DNA of 64,000 bases from CBDFHJ01 sp965247635 (GCA_965247635.1 CBDFHJ010000009.1:372001-436000); one strand, 5' to 3'; positions 40,565 through 48,802 are shown, counted from the first letter of the stretch. Numbers and translations are program-made. Notes: generated from the sequence alone by a model not told the origin.

Positions 40565-41128
40565 ATGAGGGTAACGGGCGGGTCAGCCAGGGGCGTCCCC
40601 CTGCGTTCCCCCAAACGTCCGGGGGTGCGGCCTACCATGGACCGGGTGCGGAGCGGGCTCTTCAGTATGCTTACCCCCCTTGGCATAGAGGGTGCTGTGG
40701 TGGCAGACCTGTTTGCAGGCTCCGGCTCCCTCGGTATCGAGGCGCTCAGCCGGGATGCCGCCCACGCTGAGTTCGTGGAGGCTGACTCCCGCCAGTGCGC
40801 CGACATCCAGGCCAACCTGGAGGCCGCCAAGCTGCAGGACCGAGCTACCGTGCATTCAATGCGCGTTGAGCAGGCGCTGGAAGCGCTCCGCGGCCCCTAC
40901 GACCTGGTGCTCATGGACCCTCCCTACTCGCAGCCCTTCCCTGCCTACGTCGTTGAGCAATTGGAGGCACGCGGCTTGCTCCGAGAGGATGCCACGGTTG
41001 TCGTGGGACACGCGACGCGCACTTCCTCACCCGAGCAGTGTGGCGGACTGGTGCGCTGGGAGGACCGCCGCTACGGTGACTCTTCGTTGGCTTTCTACCG
41101 GCATCCGCGGCCCGAGGCGAGCGCATGA
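40565..41128 (+). CDS. rsmD: 16S rRNA (guanine-N2)-methyltransferase RsmD
   Basis: 187 residues. It starts MRVTGGSARG, contains the SAM site VVADLFAGSGSLGIEALSR and the catalytic LMDPPYSQP (DPPY). It methylates G966 of 16S rRNA. Its stop overlaps the coaD start by four bases (ATGA), the conserved pairing of these two genes. Confidence 0.93.
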   Translation: MRVTGGSARGVPLRSPKRPGVRPTMDRVRSGLFSMLTPLGIEGAVVADLFAGSGSLGIEALSRDAAHAEFVEADSRQCADIQANLEAAKLQDRATVHSMRVEQALEALRGPYDLVLMDPPYSQPFPAYVVEQLEARGLLREDATVVVGHATRTSSPEQCGGLVRWEDRRYGDSSLAFYRHPRPEASA

Positions 41129-41610
41129 CCACGGCCATCTTCCCCGGCAAATTCGACCCGGTCACCATGGGCCATCTGGACATCATCCAGCGGGCCGCCC
41201 GCCTGTTTGACCGGGTCGTAGTGGCCGTCTTCGAGAGCCCAGACCGCGAGCCGCTCTTCACGACTGAGGAGCGCGTGGCCCTGGTCCGGGAGGCGCTCGG
41301 CGATACGCCCGGCGTGGAGGTGGACAGCTTCCGGGGGCTGGTGGTGGACTACGCCCACTCGAAAGGGGCGCAGGTGATGGTCCGGGGGCTCCGGCTCAAC
41401 ACAGACTTTGAGTACGAGTTCGAGTGGGTGTTGATGAACAGAAAGCTGGCCGCGGACATCGACGTGGTCTGCCTGATTACAAGCTTGGAGTACCAATACG
41501 TGCGGTCGAGCCGGCTGAAAGAGGTAGCGAAGCTGGGAGGAGACATATCCGGCCTGGCGCCGCCCAACGTGGTCCAGGCCATACGAGCCCGATTTGGCGC
41601 CCATGCCTGA
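41125..41610 (+). CDS. coaD: phosphopantetheine adenylyltransferase
   Basis: 161 residues. The N-terminal nucleotide site is IFPGKFDPVTMGHLDII (T/H-x-G-H), and the C-terminal motif is SRLKEVAKLGGDISG-like. It forms dephospho-CoA in coenzyme A synthesis. Confidence 0.96.
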   Translation: MTTAIFPGKFDPVTMGHLDIIQRAARLFDRVVVAVFESPDREPLFTTEERVALVREALGDTPGVEVDSFRGLVVDYAHSKGAQVMVRGLRLNTDFEYEFEWVLMNRKLAADIDVVCLITSLEYQYVRSSRLKEVAKLGGDISGLAPPNVVQAIRARFGAHA

Positions 41611-41642
41611 CGGGTCACGGACCGACGAAAGGAGTTGTCGTT

Positions 41643-42158
41643 ATGGAGATGCTTGATCTTATTGACGTGCTGGAGCAGCTGGCCTCTCAGTCCAAGAAGG
41701 TCCCGCTGACGGGCAGGTCGATAGTGAACCCAGAGCAGCTCTTGGAACTGGTGGACCAGATGCGCCTGGCGGTGCCCCGGGGGATACAAGAGGCGAAGGA
41801 GGTGCTGGACCGGCGTGAGCAGGTGATCAATCAGGCGCTGTCTGACGCCAAGCGGATCAAGGCCGCCGCCGAGTCGGAAGCCCGCACCCGCCTGGATGAG
41901 AGCGAGCTCGTCAGGTCTGCCAAACGCCGCGGGGAGGAAGTCGTCCAAGAGGCCGAGTCCCGGGGCCAGCAGCTCATGCAAAGGTTCCAGGCAGAGCTAC
42001 AAACCCGCCGCGCCGGAGCCGATGAGTACGCCCGCGAGGTGCTGACGGACATCGAGCAACGAGTCAGCGAAATACTCAAGTCGGTCCGGAGCGGACTCAG
42101 CACGGTGTCCCCCAAGGCGGAGGCCCCTTCCCACGTCAACGGCGAGGAGCCCGCCTAG
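41643..42158 (+). CDS. coiled-coil protein, ATP synthase b-subunit/DivIVA-like
   Basis: 171 residues, almost all charged helix (QVINQALSDAKRIKAAAESE, EEVVQEAESRGQQLMQRFQ). No membrane helix, so it is not an F0 b subunit. It follows coaD by 32 bases behind AAAGGAG. Possible roles are scaffold or division-related; the exact function is unknown. Confidence 0.7.
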   Translation: MEMLDLIDVLEQLASQSKKVPLTGRSIVNPEQLLELVDQMRLAVPRGIQEAKEVLDRREQVINQALSDAKRIKAAAESEARTRLDESELVRSAKRRGEEVVQEAESRGQQLMQRFQAELQTRRAGADEYAREVLTDIEQRVSEILKSVRSGLSTVSPKAEAPSHVNGEEPA

Positions 42159-42164
42159 CGTGGT

Positions 42165-42326
42165 GTCTCCGAAGTACGCTTAGAAAAGCGAGCCCATTTG
42201 CGAGGCGCTCGTCGTTGCGAGCCCCGATTCCATCGGGGCGTGGCAACCTGGTGGGGTGCCGGGGTCCCAACCACCCCACCAGATTGCTTCGCTCGGAGAC
42301 TCGCTCGCAACGACGGAGAGGGCGGG
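42165..42326. repeat. dispersed intergenic palindromic repeat, family I
   Basis: It begins CTCCGAAGTACGCTTA like the unit at 453, continues to CGTCGTTGCGAGCC and ends CTCGCTCGCAACGACG, the inverted partner. The inside holds a second palindrome around GGGGTGCCGGGGTCCC. Confidence 0.65.
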
Positions 42327-42385
42327 TTCGTAATTCCTCAGCTTATTTCGGCGACAGGACACGAGGAAGCCTCCCGAGCAGCTGA

Positions 42386-42431
42386 AGCACGTTACCCGTC
42401 TGGGTCCTTGAACCAGGCGCCCTTTCCAACA
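42386..42431 (-). pseudogene. tiny remnant of a VOC-type gene
   Basis: The reverse strand reads GGVGKGAWFKDPDG then TAA. This matches the C-terminal motif KGAWFKDSEGN of the broken VOC gene near 51.3 kb. Only about 14 codons survive inside a 440-bp gene-free stretch. Confidence 0.35.
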
Positions 42432-42516
42432 CCCCCTAGCCGTGCAACGACGCCCTGCTTCGGTGGGCCTACCCCCTGCGGACTCGGCGAGGGCTTGACG
42501 GCGCCCCGTGGGGTTC

Positions 42517-42572
42517 TGCGACGGGGACCCCGCATGGGGGTGCAGGGGACACCCTGCCTGCTATACTTCCCG
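42517..42572 (+). repeat. promoter-like dispersed repeat upstream of alaX
   Basis: GGGGACCCCGCA, then GGGTGCAGGGGA, then ACCCTGCCTGCTATACT. The same blocks lie at 62764-62815 upstream of thrB, in the sense direction of that gene. TATACT (42562-42567) is a possible -10. The gene starts 32 bases later. Confidence 0.6.
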
Positions 42573-42598
42573 CAACCTTTGGACCCCAGGGCTCCAGC

Positions 42599-43318
42599 GT
42601 GGCAGAACAGCTCTTCCAGACCCTGAGCTATCTCAGCGAGTTCGAGGCGACCGTGACCCACGCCGATGGCCACGGCGTCGTGCTGGACCGCACCGCCTTC
42701 TATCCGGGCGGTGGCGGGCAGCCGTGCGACGAGGGTGTGCTCACCGTGAGCGGCGACCGGTACAGGGTCACGAAGGTCAGCCGCAGCGAGGGCGATGTCC
42801 TGCACGAGCTGGACAGGCCGGCGCCAGGGCCAGGCACACGCGTCAACGGTGCGTTGGACTGGGAGCGCCGCTACGCGCTCATGCGGACGCATACGGCGCT
42901 GCACATCCTGTGCGGCGTCATCTGGCGCGACTTCCACGCCCTGGTAACGGGCGGCACCATGACACCGCTCCAGGCCCGCATGGACTTCGAGCTGGAGCAG
43001 ATGAGCACCCGTTTCGCCGAGGAGGTGGAAGGGCTGGCCAACGCGGAGATCGCCGCCGCCCGGGATATCTCTGTCGGGTTCCTGCCACGGGATGAGGCCA
43101 TGAAGCATTCGGACCTGGTCCGCACCAAGATCAACCTCCTGCCGGAGGGCATCAGCCAGGTGCGGACGGTGGATATTCATGGGCTTGACGTTCAGGCGGA
43201 CGGCGGGACCCACGTGGCCAACACCCGCGAGGTCGGCTTCATCCGCGTGGTGGGCCACGAGAGCAAGGGTCGCATCAACAAGCGTCTGCGCATCGCGATA
43301 GAAGACGCCGAGGCCTAG
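42599..43318 (+). CDS. alaX: alanyl-tRNA editing protein, AlaX type
   Basis: 239 residues, GTG start. It matches the AlaRS editing domain: the zinc histidines are in RTHTALHIL (H-x3-H), and the second half has DVQADGGTHVANT. The usual C-G-G-T-H here reads D-G-G-T-H. DRTAFYPGGGGQP is the N-terminal signature. It removes serine or glycine wrongly loaded on tRNA-Ala. It is a free-standing editor, followed by a transporter gene six bases later. Confidence 0.88.
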   Translation: MAEQLFQTLSYLSEFEATVTHADGHGVVLDRTAFYPGGGGQPCDEGVLTVSGDRYRVTKVSRSEGDVLHELDRPAPGPGTRVNGALDWERRYALMRTHTALHILCGVIWRDFHALVTGGTMTPLQARMDFELEQMSTRFAEEVEGLANAEIAAARDISVGFLPRDEAMKHSDLVRTKINLLPEGISQVRTVDIHGLDVQADGGTHVANTREVGFIRVVGHESKGRINKRLRIAIEDAEA

Positions 43319-43323
43319 ACCAC

Positions 43324-44241
43324 ATGGGCACGGCTGGAGTGCCTCCGCCGCAGACCGCTTCCGGGTACGGGGGCCTTATCCTCGGGGTGGCCGGGGTCTC
43401 GGTAGCCGCCATCCTCATCCGTTTGGCCGATACGGAGCCGCTGACGGTGGCGGCCTATCGAATGGGCATCGCCACCCTGGTGGTATCCGCGGTCGGGCTG
43501 GTGTTTGCACGCCGCGAATTCCGACGCATCAAACGGGGCGACATCCCGTGGCTGCTCGCCGGGGGCGTGCTGCTGGCGCTCCACTTCGCCGCCTTCATCA
43601 CCTCTCTGGACCTTACCTCCGTGGCCAACTCGGTGCTCCTGGTGACCACCACTCCAATCTTCGTGGCCATCGGCGCTCACTGGGGCCTGCGGGAGCGAGT
43701 ATCCCGGCCCATGGCCGCCGCCGTGGCGCTGAGCCTGGCCGGGGGTGTCGTGCTGGCCCTTGGGGGCCTGGATGACGGGTCCCAGCTGGCGGGTGACCTG
43801 CTGGCTATCCTGGGGGCCGTGGCCGCGGCGGGCTACCTGCTGATTGGGCGTAAGGTGCGCGGGCACGTGCCGCTACTCCCCTACATCACGGTGCTGTACG
43901 CAACCTCCGCCGTGCTCCTGCTGAGCGGCGCCATGGCCGCGGGCTCCCTGTTGACCGGCCTACCCGCGTCGGCGTACTTCTGGATGGTCATGGTGGCCCT
44001 CGTCTCCCAGGTCATCGGCCACTCCGCGCTGAACTGGGCCCTGGCGCACATGACCGCCACCATTGTCGCGCTTTCGGTACGGGTCGAGCCGGTGGTCGCT
44101 ACCCTCCTGGCCATTCCGGTGCTCAACGAAACACCGCCCTGGACCGTGGGACCGGGGGGAGCGCTGGTGCTGGCTGGCGTCCTTTTGGCGGTCCGCGCCG
44201 AGCAACGCACGGCCGGCCCCCCGCTGGTGGACCCTCACTAG
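43324..44241 (+). CDS. EamA/DMT-family transporter
   Basis: 305 residues with ten predicted membrane helices in two halves, each with an EamA fold (for example ATLVVSAVGLVFARREFRRI and ILGAVAAAGYLLIGRKV). This superfamily exports amino acids or metabolites. It starts six bases after alaX, so the two are one transcript; the substrate is unknown. Confidence 0.88.
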   Translation: MGTAGVPPPQTASGYGGLILGVAGVSVAAILIRLADTEPLTVAAYRMGIATLVVSAVGLVFARREFRRIKRGDIPWLLAGGVLLALHFAAFITSLDLTSVANSVLLVTTTPIFVAIGAHWGLRERVSRPMAAAVALSLAGGVVLALGGLDDGSQLAGDLLAILGAVAAAGYLLIGRKVRGHVPLLPYITVLYATSAVLLLSGAMAAGSLLTGLPASAYFWMVMVALVSQVIGHSALNWALAHMTATIVALSVRVEPVVATLLAIPVLNETPPWTVGPGGALVLAGVLLAVRAEQRTAGPPLVDPH

Positions 44242-44311
44242 CCACTTCTGAGCCATACGGTGGACCCCGATCACGATGGCGCGTGGGGGGACTGAACGCC
44301 CGGGGTCTAAG

Positions 44312-45007
44312 CTAACCGGTCGTGGCTGAACCACCTCCAACACTCTCCGGAACTGTATCACGCACCAATCTGATCGCCATCGCCAAGATCCACACCACCC
44401 ACAACAGGAACCCAGGCAGCCCGATGAAGGCCGCGCCCGTCCCTTCGACCGCCCACGTTACTGTTGCCGCGCTAACTAGAAGTACCGCTGCGCCAACCAG
44501 CCCGATATAGCCGTGCCACTTGGGAATGAAACTTGCTCGTAATGCTGCTATCGAGAATCCGGTCAGGGCGAGTGCTAAGCTAGCGCCGTTCAGCACGAAT
44601 ATCGCCCGCTGGAAGCGCCACAGTGCTTCCGTGACCCCTGAGTTCGCCGCCAGTGATTCCGCGCCAACGTTGAAGGCCACGTCCGTTGCGATTACAGTGG
44701 CGAAGATCGCGTTCTGCATAACGATGCCAAGCAACCCCACGTAGGCCCAGGCCTCGCCCTTCGTCGTGTCGGATGCGCGGATTCTCGCGAACACGCCTGA
44801 GCCAAAGAGGAGCAAAGCGACCCAGATGAGCGGCGCGAGGACGCTAACGAAGGTCATCAGGCTACCGTTGGCCGTAAAATAGGAAGCGATCTCCTGGGCC
44901 GTGGCGTCGTTATCGGGTGGGGACGAGATCCCAAACGCAATATTGAACGCTCCAACTAGAACCACGAACAGCAGACCAGATAGACCAGCAATCCTTGAAT
45001 ACGACAT
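44312..45007 (-). CDS. multi-pass membrane protein, DUF4386-like
   Basis: 231 residues with about six helices; the pattern RIAGLSGLLFVVLVGAFNIAF and WVALLLFGSGVFARIRASD is like DUF4386 proteins. ATG 45007 (MSYSRIAGL) is preferred to GTG 45019. It is divergent from a TetR gene with a shared AT-rich operator, so it is probably the regulated target. Confidence 0.65.
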   Translation of the reverse strand: MSYSRIAGLSGLLFVVLVGAFNIAFGISSPPDNDATAQEIASYFTANGSLMTFVSVLAPLIWVALLLFGSGVFARIRASDTTKGEAWAYVGLLGIVMQNAIFATVIATDVAFNVGAESLAANSGVTEALWRFQRAIFVLNGASLALALTGFSIAALRASFIPKWHGYIGLVGAAVLLVSAATVTWAVEGTGAAFIGLPGFLLWVVWILAMAIRLVRDTVPESVGGGSATTG

Positions 45008-45027
45008 GTTTGACCTCACTAGAGTAG

Positions 45028-45046
45028 TACTATATTATATATAGTA
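45028..45046. promoter_or_regulatory. perfect inverted repeat in divergent promoter region
   Basis: TACTATAT (45028-45035), TAT, ATATAGTA (45039-45046). It lies in the 50-bp gap between the divergent membrane protein and TetR genes and is very AT-rich against a GC-rich background. It is a likely TetR operator that controls both genes. Confidence 0.65.
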
Positions 45047-45057
45047 TCGATATAATA

Positions 45058-45687
45058 ATGTCAACCAGCAAACGAATTTACGACTTGGATTATCGCCGCT
45101 CGTTGGCAGAGGCCACCCGGCTAAGGATCGCTGATGCAGCGCGAAAGCTGTTTGTTCGCGACGGCTACGCCGCCACGTCTATTAAAGCGATAGCCGCCGA
45201 GGCCGGCGTATCCGAGCCGACAATCTACCTGAGGTTCGGCAATAAGAAGGCCATCATCGAGGCGATCGTCGATTCCATGGACACCCAAGCCGGGGTGCTA
45301 GAGTTGATCGAGGCCCTTCCTGCAGCGGCTGGCGATCCTGGCAAACAGCTAGACTTGATTGTCGAGTTTGACCTCCGCCTCTTCGAGCGAAACCTCGACG
45401 TCTACCTAGCCGCCTCACAAGCAAGCGCGTCAGAACCAGGGCTTGGTGCGTTTCTCGAAGAGGCCAAGTCCAGAGGGCGTGCTGGGCGAGCAAGAGTACT
45501 CGAGGCCTTGCAAGCCAGCGGTATGCTGCGCCCTGGCCTCAGCGCCGACGACGCCAACGATATCTTTATGGCGCTGACTAGCCCGTTCGTCTACAAGGAG
45601 ATGGTCATCGATGCCGGGTGGAACCCAGACCGGTTCGAGGCCTGGATGAAGGAGGCCATCCGCCGACTGCTTCTCTCAGACCGCTAG
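45058..45687 (+). CDS. TetR/AcrR-family regulator
   Basis: 209 residues. The helix-turn-helix is RDGYAATSIKAIAAEAGVSE followed by PTIYLRFGNKKAI. The rest is the helical ligand domain with a C-terminal segment typical of TetR_C. It sits divergently next to the DUF4386-like gene with a shared palindrome. Confidence 0.88.
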   Translation: MSTSKRIYDLDYRRSLAEATRLRIADAARKLFVRDGYAATSIKAIAAEAGVSEPTIYLRFGNKKAIIEAIVDSMDTQAGVLELIEALPAAAGDPGKQLDLIVEFDLRLFERNLDVYLAASQASASEPGLGAFLEEAKSRGRAGRARVLEALQASGMLRPGLSADDANDIFMALTSPFVYKEMVIDAGWNPDRFEAWMKEAIRRLLLSDR

Positions 45688-45817
45688 GCGGCTGGGAAGT
45701 TGACGATTGACAGACGCTCAAAGGCCACGCGTATACCGTCTACCCTGCATCTACCCCGTATCCACCAGCTACACGGCTTCCCGCTTTCAAGAGGTACAAC
45801 ACAGTATACGGACCCCT

Positions 45818-46087
45818 CTACAGACGACGTATGTACGCAACCCATCGTGTGTACGCAGCCCATACCCGCAACCGAGGAACCGTCAGCGCCAGCAGGACCA
45901 CGGTGTTGCCCAGGGTCAACAGCAGCCCGGCGTATACCCAAATCCGCCACGGTTGCAGCTCCCGGCTTATAACGGTGGAAGATGCGAACCATTGGCCCAT
46001 CTTCACCAGCAGCCACCCGTCGGCAGTAACCAACCCCAGCAAGCCCACCACGACCAGGAACCAGAACCACGCCCCTGCCGTCGCCAT
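45818..46087 (-). CDS. small two-helix membrane protein of the mobile module
   Basis: 89 residues from ATG 46087 with two hydrophobic segments (AWFWFLVVVGLLGLVTA and WVYAGLLLTLGNTVVLLAL). The longer frame to 46171 adds a Gly/Arg-rich stretch unlike a signal. It reads opposite to the recombinase cluster. Function unknown; it could be a superinfection or holin-like protein, but nothing proves that. Confidence 0.45.
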   Translation of the reverse strand: MATAGAWFWFLVVVGLLGLVTADGWLLVKMGQWFASSTVISRELQPWRIWVYAGLLLTLGNTVVLLALTVPRLRVWAAYTRWVAYIRRL

Positions 46088-46150
46088 GGCATACCCTCCA
46101 CGGTAAAGCTCCCCCAACCCTACCACCCCACGTCCGCGTCCTTTTGCCCC

Positions 46151-46179
46151 TTGACCTGTTCCAGAACCCATGTTCTAAC
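46151..46179 (+). promoter_or_regulatory. module promoter overlapping an SOS-like box
   Basis: TTGACC (46151-46156), 17 bases, TCTAAC (46174-46179). The inverted repeat AGAAC-CCAT-GTTCT (46163-46176) covers the spacer and -10. GAAC-N4-GTTC is the Gram-positive LexA-box pattern, so a LexA-type or element repressor may hold this promoter. A related AGAAC block lies in the promoter region at 49510-49540. Confidence 0.5.
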
Positions 46180-46202
46180 CTGGACCCACAGGAGGTTTCA
46201 CC

Positions 46203-46451
46203 ATGGCCAGGGTCCTCCCTGCCCCTATGGCTGCCGCGCACCGGCCTGACCGCTGCCCCCGCTGTTCGACCGGCGTCCTGCTGCCCTGCGCCCTCGACCG
46301 CAACGACGAGCGCTACTGCCTCATGTGCGGCCACGTCGAGTACCCCGGCTTCGAGCCCGCATTCATGGCGAGCGAGACCGACCTAGAAAGGAATCGCCGC
46401 TACCAGCGCGATTACTACTACCGCCACAAGAACGACGAACGGAGCGCGTAA
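46203..46451 (+). CDS. small zinc-ribbon protein
   Basis: 82 residues with two C-x2-C knuckles (CPRCSTGVLLPC and CLMCGH) and a basic, Tyr-rich C-terminal helix (RNRRYQRDYYYRHKN). GGAGG lies seven bases before the ATG. Its TAA shares a base with the next ATG. It could be a DNA- or protein-binding accessory of the mobile module. Confidence 0.65.
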   Translation: MARVLPAPMAAAHRPDRCPRCSTGVLLPCALDRNDERYCLMCGHVEYPGFEPAFMASETDLERNRRYQRDYYYRHKNDERSA

Positions 46452-46693
46452 TGCAAGACGAAACTGCTATGGCCCCGCCGACCTACACCCCTAACGTCTC
46501 CTGGTGCGCGCTGTGCGGCGCCCTGGTGGCCCATCTGCGGCCCTGGCGCATCCCGCTGGAGCTGGACACGCTCACGCCCCATATCTGCGGCATCCGGCCC
46601 CCCAAGGCGCGGCGGCGCAAGCGCCGCGAGCCGCCACCCTTCGAGCTGGTGGAAGAAGCCGTCCGCGAGCTGAATCAGGGGCTGTACGGATGA
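46451..46693 (+). CDS. small Cys/His protein of the mobile module
   Basis: 80 residues: WCALCGALVAHL and THPHICGIRP-like residues (PHICGI) suggest a zinc site, then a basic patch (KARRRKRREPP) and a short helix. Its stop overlaps the recombinase start by four bases (ATGA). Family not recognised. Confidence 0.55.
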   Translation: MQDETAMAPPTYTPNVSWCALCGALVAHLRPWRIPLELDTLTPHICGIRPPKARRRKRREPPPFELVEEAVRELNQGLYG

Positions 46694-47604
46694 AGGTCAC
46701 CCAGGCCATAGACCGATTCCTTGTCGAGTGGAGCGTCGAACGGAACCTCGCGGACCACACCACCGACGGGTACGCCCGTGGCCTCCGCAGCTTCTTTCGA
46801 CCGCTGCTCACCGCCTCCCTCAGCGCCGTGACGGAGCGCGCTTGTGTCGAGCTCGGGGACGGTCTGCGCCGGTCCCTCCACCACAACACCTACCTGTACC
46901 GCGTCTCTGTGGCGCGCCTCTTCACCGGCTGGTGCCGCGACCGCGGACTGCTCCCCGTCGCTCCCATGGCCCGCTGGCGACTGCGCCGGCCCCGTCGCGC
47001 TCACCACCCGGTCCTCACGAGCGAACAGGTGGCCTCCCTGGCCGCCAAGACCGACGTCTCCCAACCCTACGGCCTCCGGGACCACGCCATGATTCTGGTG
47101 GCCTACGAGGCCGCCCTGCGTTTCGCGGAGCTGCGCGGCCTCAAACGCCACCACGTCGAGGGAGCGCCCGATGCGCTCCCCGAATTGCTCTACGTCGAGA
47201 CGGTCAAGGGCGGGGAACCCCGCCGAGTACCCCTCTCCGCCGAAGCGACTACCAGCTTGGCGACGTATATCCGATTTGCCCGCCCGCACCTATTCAAAGG
47301 ACCTGACCCCGGCTACCTATTCCTGAGCGGCAAGGGGAAACCCCTCTCCCACACGACGGTCTACCACAAGATGCTGCGCCTGGGCGTCCAGGCCGGTATC
47401 CCCTTCAAGGTAACTCCCCACGTCCTCCGACACTCCCGCGCTACCTGGTGGGCGGACAAGGGCCTGAACCCTTACTACCTCCAAGGCATGCTCGGCCACC
47501 GTAACCTCGAATCCTCCATGCACTACGTCCACCTGGCCCAACCCAACGCCATCGAGGCCGTGCGCCGGCTGAATCAACCGTACTACCGGGAGATTGCGCC
47601 GTGA
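46690..47604 (+). CDS. tyrosine recombinase / integrase
   Basis: 304 residues. The N-terminal SAM-like core-binding domain is followed by the catalytic domain: Arg in ALRFAELRGL, Lys in VKGGEPRRVPL, H-x-x-R in HVLRHSRATW, then His in LGHRNLESS and Tyr in MHYVHL. The full R-K-H-R-H-Y set is present, so it should be active. ATG 46690 overlaps the upstream stop; the frame from 46504 is a shadow of upstream genes. It marks the region as an integrated element. Confidence 0.93.
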   Translation: MKVTQAIDRFLVEWSVERNLADHTTDGYARGLRSFFRPLLTASLSAVTERACVELGDGLRRSLHHNTYLYRVSVARLFTGWCRDRGLLPVAPMARWRLRRPRRAHHPVLTSEQVASLAAKTDVSQPYGLRDHAMILVAYEAALRFAELRGLKRHHVEGAPDALPELLYVETVKGGEPRRVPLSAEATTSLATYIRFARPHLFKGPDPGYLFLSGKGKPLSHTTVYHKMLRLGVQAGIPFKVTPHVLRHSRATWWADKGLNPYYLQGMLGHRNLESSMHYVHLAQPNAIEAVRRLNQPYYREIAP

Positions 47605-48083
47605 GGCGCTTCGCCTACGCGGACCCCCCTTACGTCGGACAAGCCAGGCGGCATTACGGCAGGGAGGAAGTGGACCACCGTGCGCTGATCGCGCAGCTCG
47701 AGATGTACGACGGATGGGCTCTCTCATGCTCTAGCCCGTCTCTGCAAACCCTGCTCCCGCTCTGCCCTCCCAAGGTGCGGGTAGCGGCTTGGGTGAAGCC
47801 GTTCGCCTCGTTCAAGCCAGGCGTCAATCCGGCCTACGCATGGGAGCCGGTCCTATTCGTGGCGAGAGCAAAACGAGGCCGGGGCGAGCTGACGGTGCGG
47901 GATTGGGTGAGCGCCAATATTACGCTTCGGAGGGGGCTGCCAGGGGCGAAGCCGGGAGCCTTCTCCATGTGGCTATTCCATCTCCTCGGCATGAAACCCG
48001 GCGACACCTTCGACGACCTGTTCCCAGGAACCTACGCCGTGAGTAAAGCCTGGGAGCGGTACCAAGGTGCGCTATGCGTGTAG
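47601..48083 (+). CDS. phage-type DNA methylase-like protein
   Basis: 160 residues. It begins AYADPPYVGQARRHY with the DPPY catalytic motif of amino-methyltransferases, then YDGWALSCSSPSLQTLLPLC and WVKPFASFKPGVNPAYAWEPVLF, typical of short phage DNA methylases. A separate SAM motif is not obvious. It overlaps the integrase stop by four bases (GTGA). It may protect the element from host restriction. Confidence 0.65.
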   Translation: MRRFAYADPPYVGQARRHYGREEVDHRALIAQLEMYDGWALSCSSPSLQTLLPLCPPKVRVAAWVKPFASFKPGVNPAYAWEPVLFVARAKRGRGELTVRDWVSANITLRRGLPGAKPGAFSMWLFHLLGMKPGDTFDDLFPGTYAVSKAWERYQGALCV

Positions 48084-48592
48084 CCCTCTATGCCCGCGTA
48101 AGCACCAAGGACAAGGACCAGGACCCCGAAACGCAGCTCCACGCCCTCCGGGCTTACGCCGAGGCCCTGGGCCACGTTCTTGCCGGGGAGTACGTCGACC
48201 ACGCTAGCGCCACGGACCTCCGGGGGCGCCGCGCCTGGCGCGAGCTGCTAGGCCGGATACACACGGGAGGATGGGACGCGGTGCTAGTCCTGCGGCTCGA
48301 CCGGGCTTTCCGGTCAGTGCTGCACATGCACGAAGCCCTGGCCGACCTCGACCGCCACGGCCAGGGCTTCGTCTCGATTACCCAACCGATAGACACGACC
48401 GCGCCAATGGGGCGGCTCCTGCTGAATATCCTGGGCTCCGTAGCGGAGTTTGAACGGGACCTCATAAGCCAGCGGACCCGTGAGGGGATGGACCGGGCCC
48501 GCGCCCAGGGTAGGCGCATCGGACGGCCCCCAGGGGCGACAGACAAGCGCAAGCGTTCCACGCGGGGGTATTACGAAAGGTGGGCCGAGTGA
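48074..48592 (+). CDS. serine recombinase (resolvase), catalytic domain with very short tail
   Basis: 172 residues. The catalytic serine is in YARVSTKDKDQ, with later motifs VLRLDRAFRS and EFERDLISQRTREGM. The normal C-terminal helix-turn-helix is missing; the tail is only GRPPGATDKRKRSTRGYYERW. It overlaps the methylase stop by ten bases. It may resolve multimers, or control inversion using a partner for DNA binding. Confidence 0.85.
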   Translation: MRVALYARVSTKDKDQDPETQLHALRAYAEALGHVLAGEYVDHASATDLRGRRAWRELLGRIHTGGWDAVLVLRLDRAFRSVLHMHEALADLDRHGQGFVSITQPIDTTAPMGRLLLNILGSVAEFERDLISQRTREGMDRARAQGRRIGRPPGATDKRKRSTRGYYERWAE

Positions 48593-48609
48593 AAAAGGGG
48601 GGTCCGAGA

Positions 48610-48717
48610 ATGAAGCTCCTACGGTGTGTCCCGCGATGGCTAAAGGACCGCATCATTGCCTGGCTAGTGAGGCGGAAGCTCCGGCGCATCGTCTACCCCT
48701 GGGGCGGCACTAAATAA
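48610..48717 (+). CDS. possible very small basic protein
   Basis: 35 residues, rich in Arg, Lys, Trp and Leu (MKLLRCVPRWLKDRIIAWLV...). An in-frame GTG at 48589 overlaps the recombinase stop. It is amphipathic and basic. It fits the packed layout of the module but has no family match I know, so coding status is uncertain. Confidence 0.3.
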   Translation: MKLLRCVPRWLKDRIIAWLVRRKLRRIVYPWGGTK

Positions 48718-48802
48718 CGAAACCTTTGTTTGGAGGCGCTATATACCTCCTTACAAGAACTCAGAGCTTTGTTGCCACCGCTTGCAGAACAGGAGGTTCC
48801 CG

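Noticed and set aside
45833..45864. Short direct repeat GTACGCA.CCCAT as an attachment site
   Set aside because: It lies inside the small membrane protein gene and the two copies are 20 bases apart, too close to flank an element.
46504..46689. Upstream extension of the tyrosine recombinase
   Set aside because: It overlaps the previous cysteine-rich gene in another frame; the family start fits ATG 46690.
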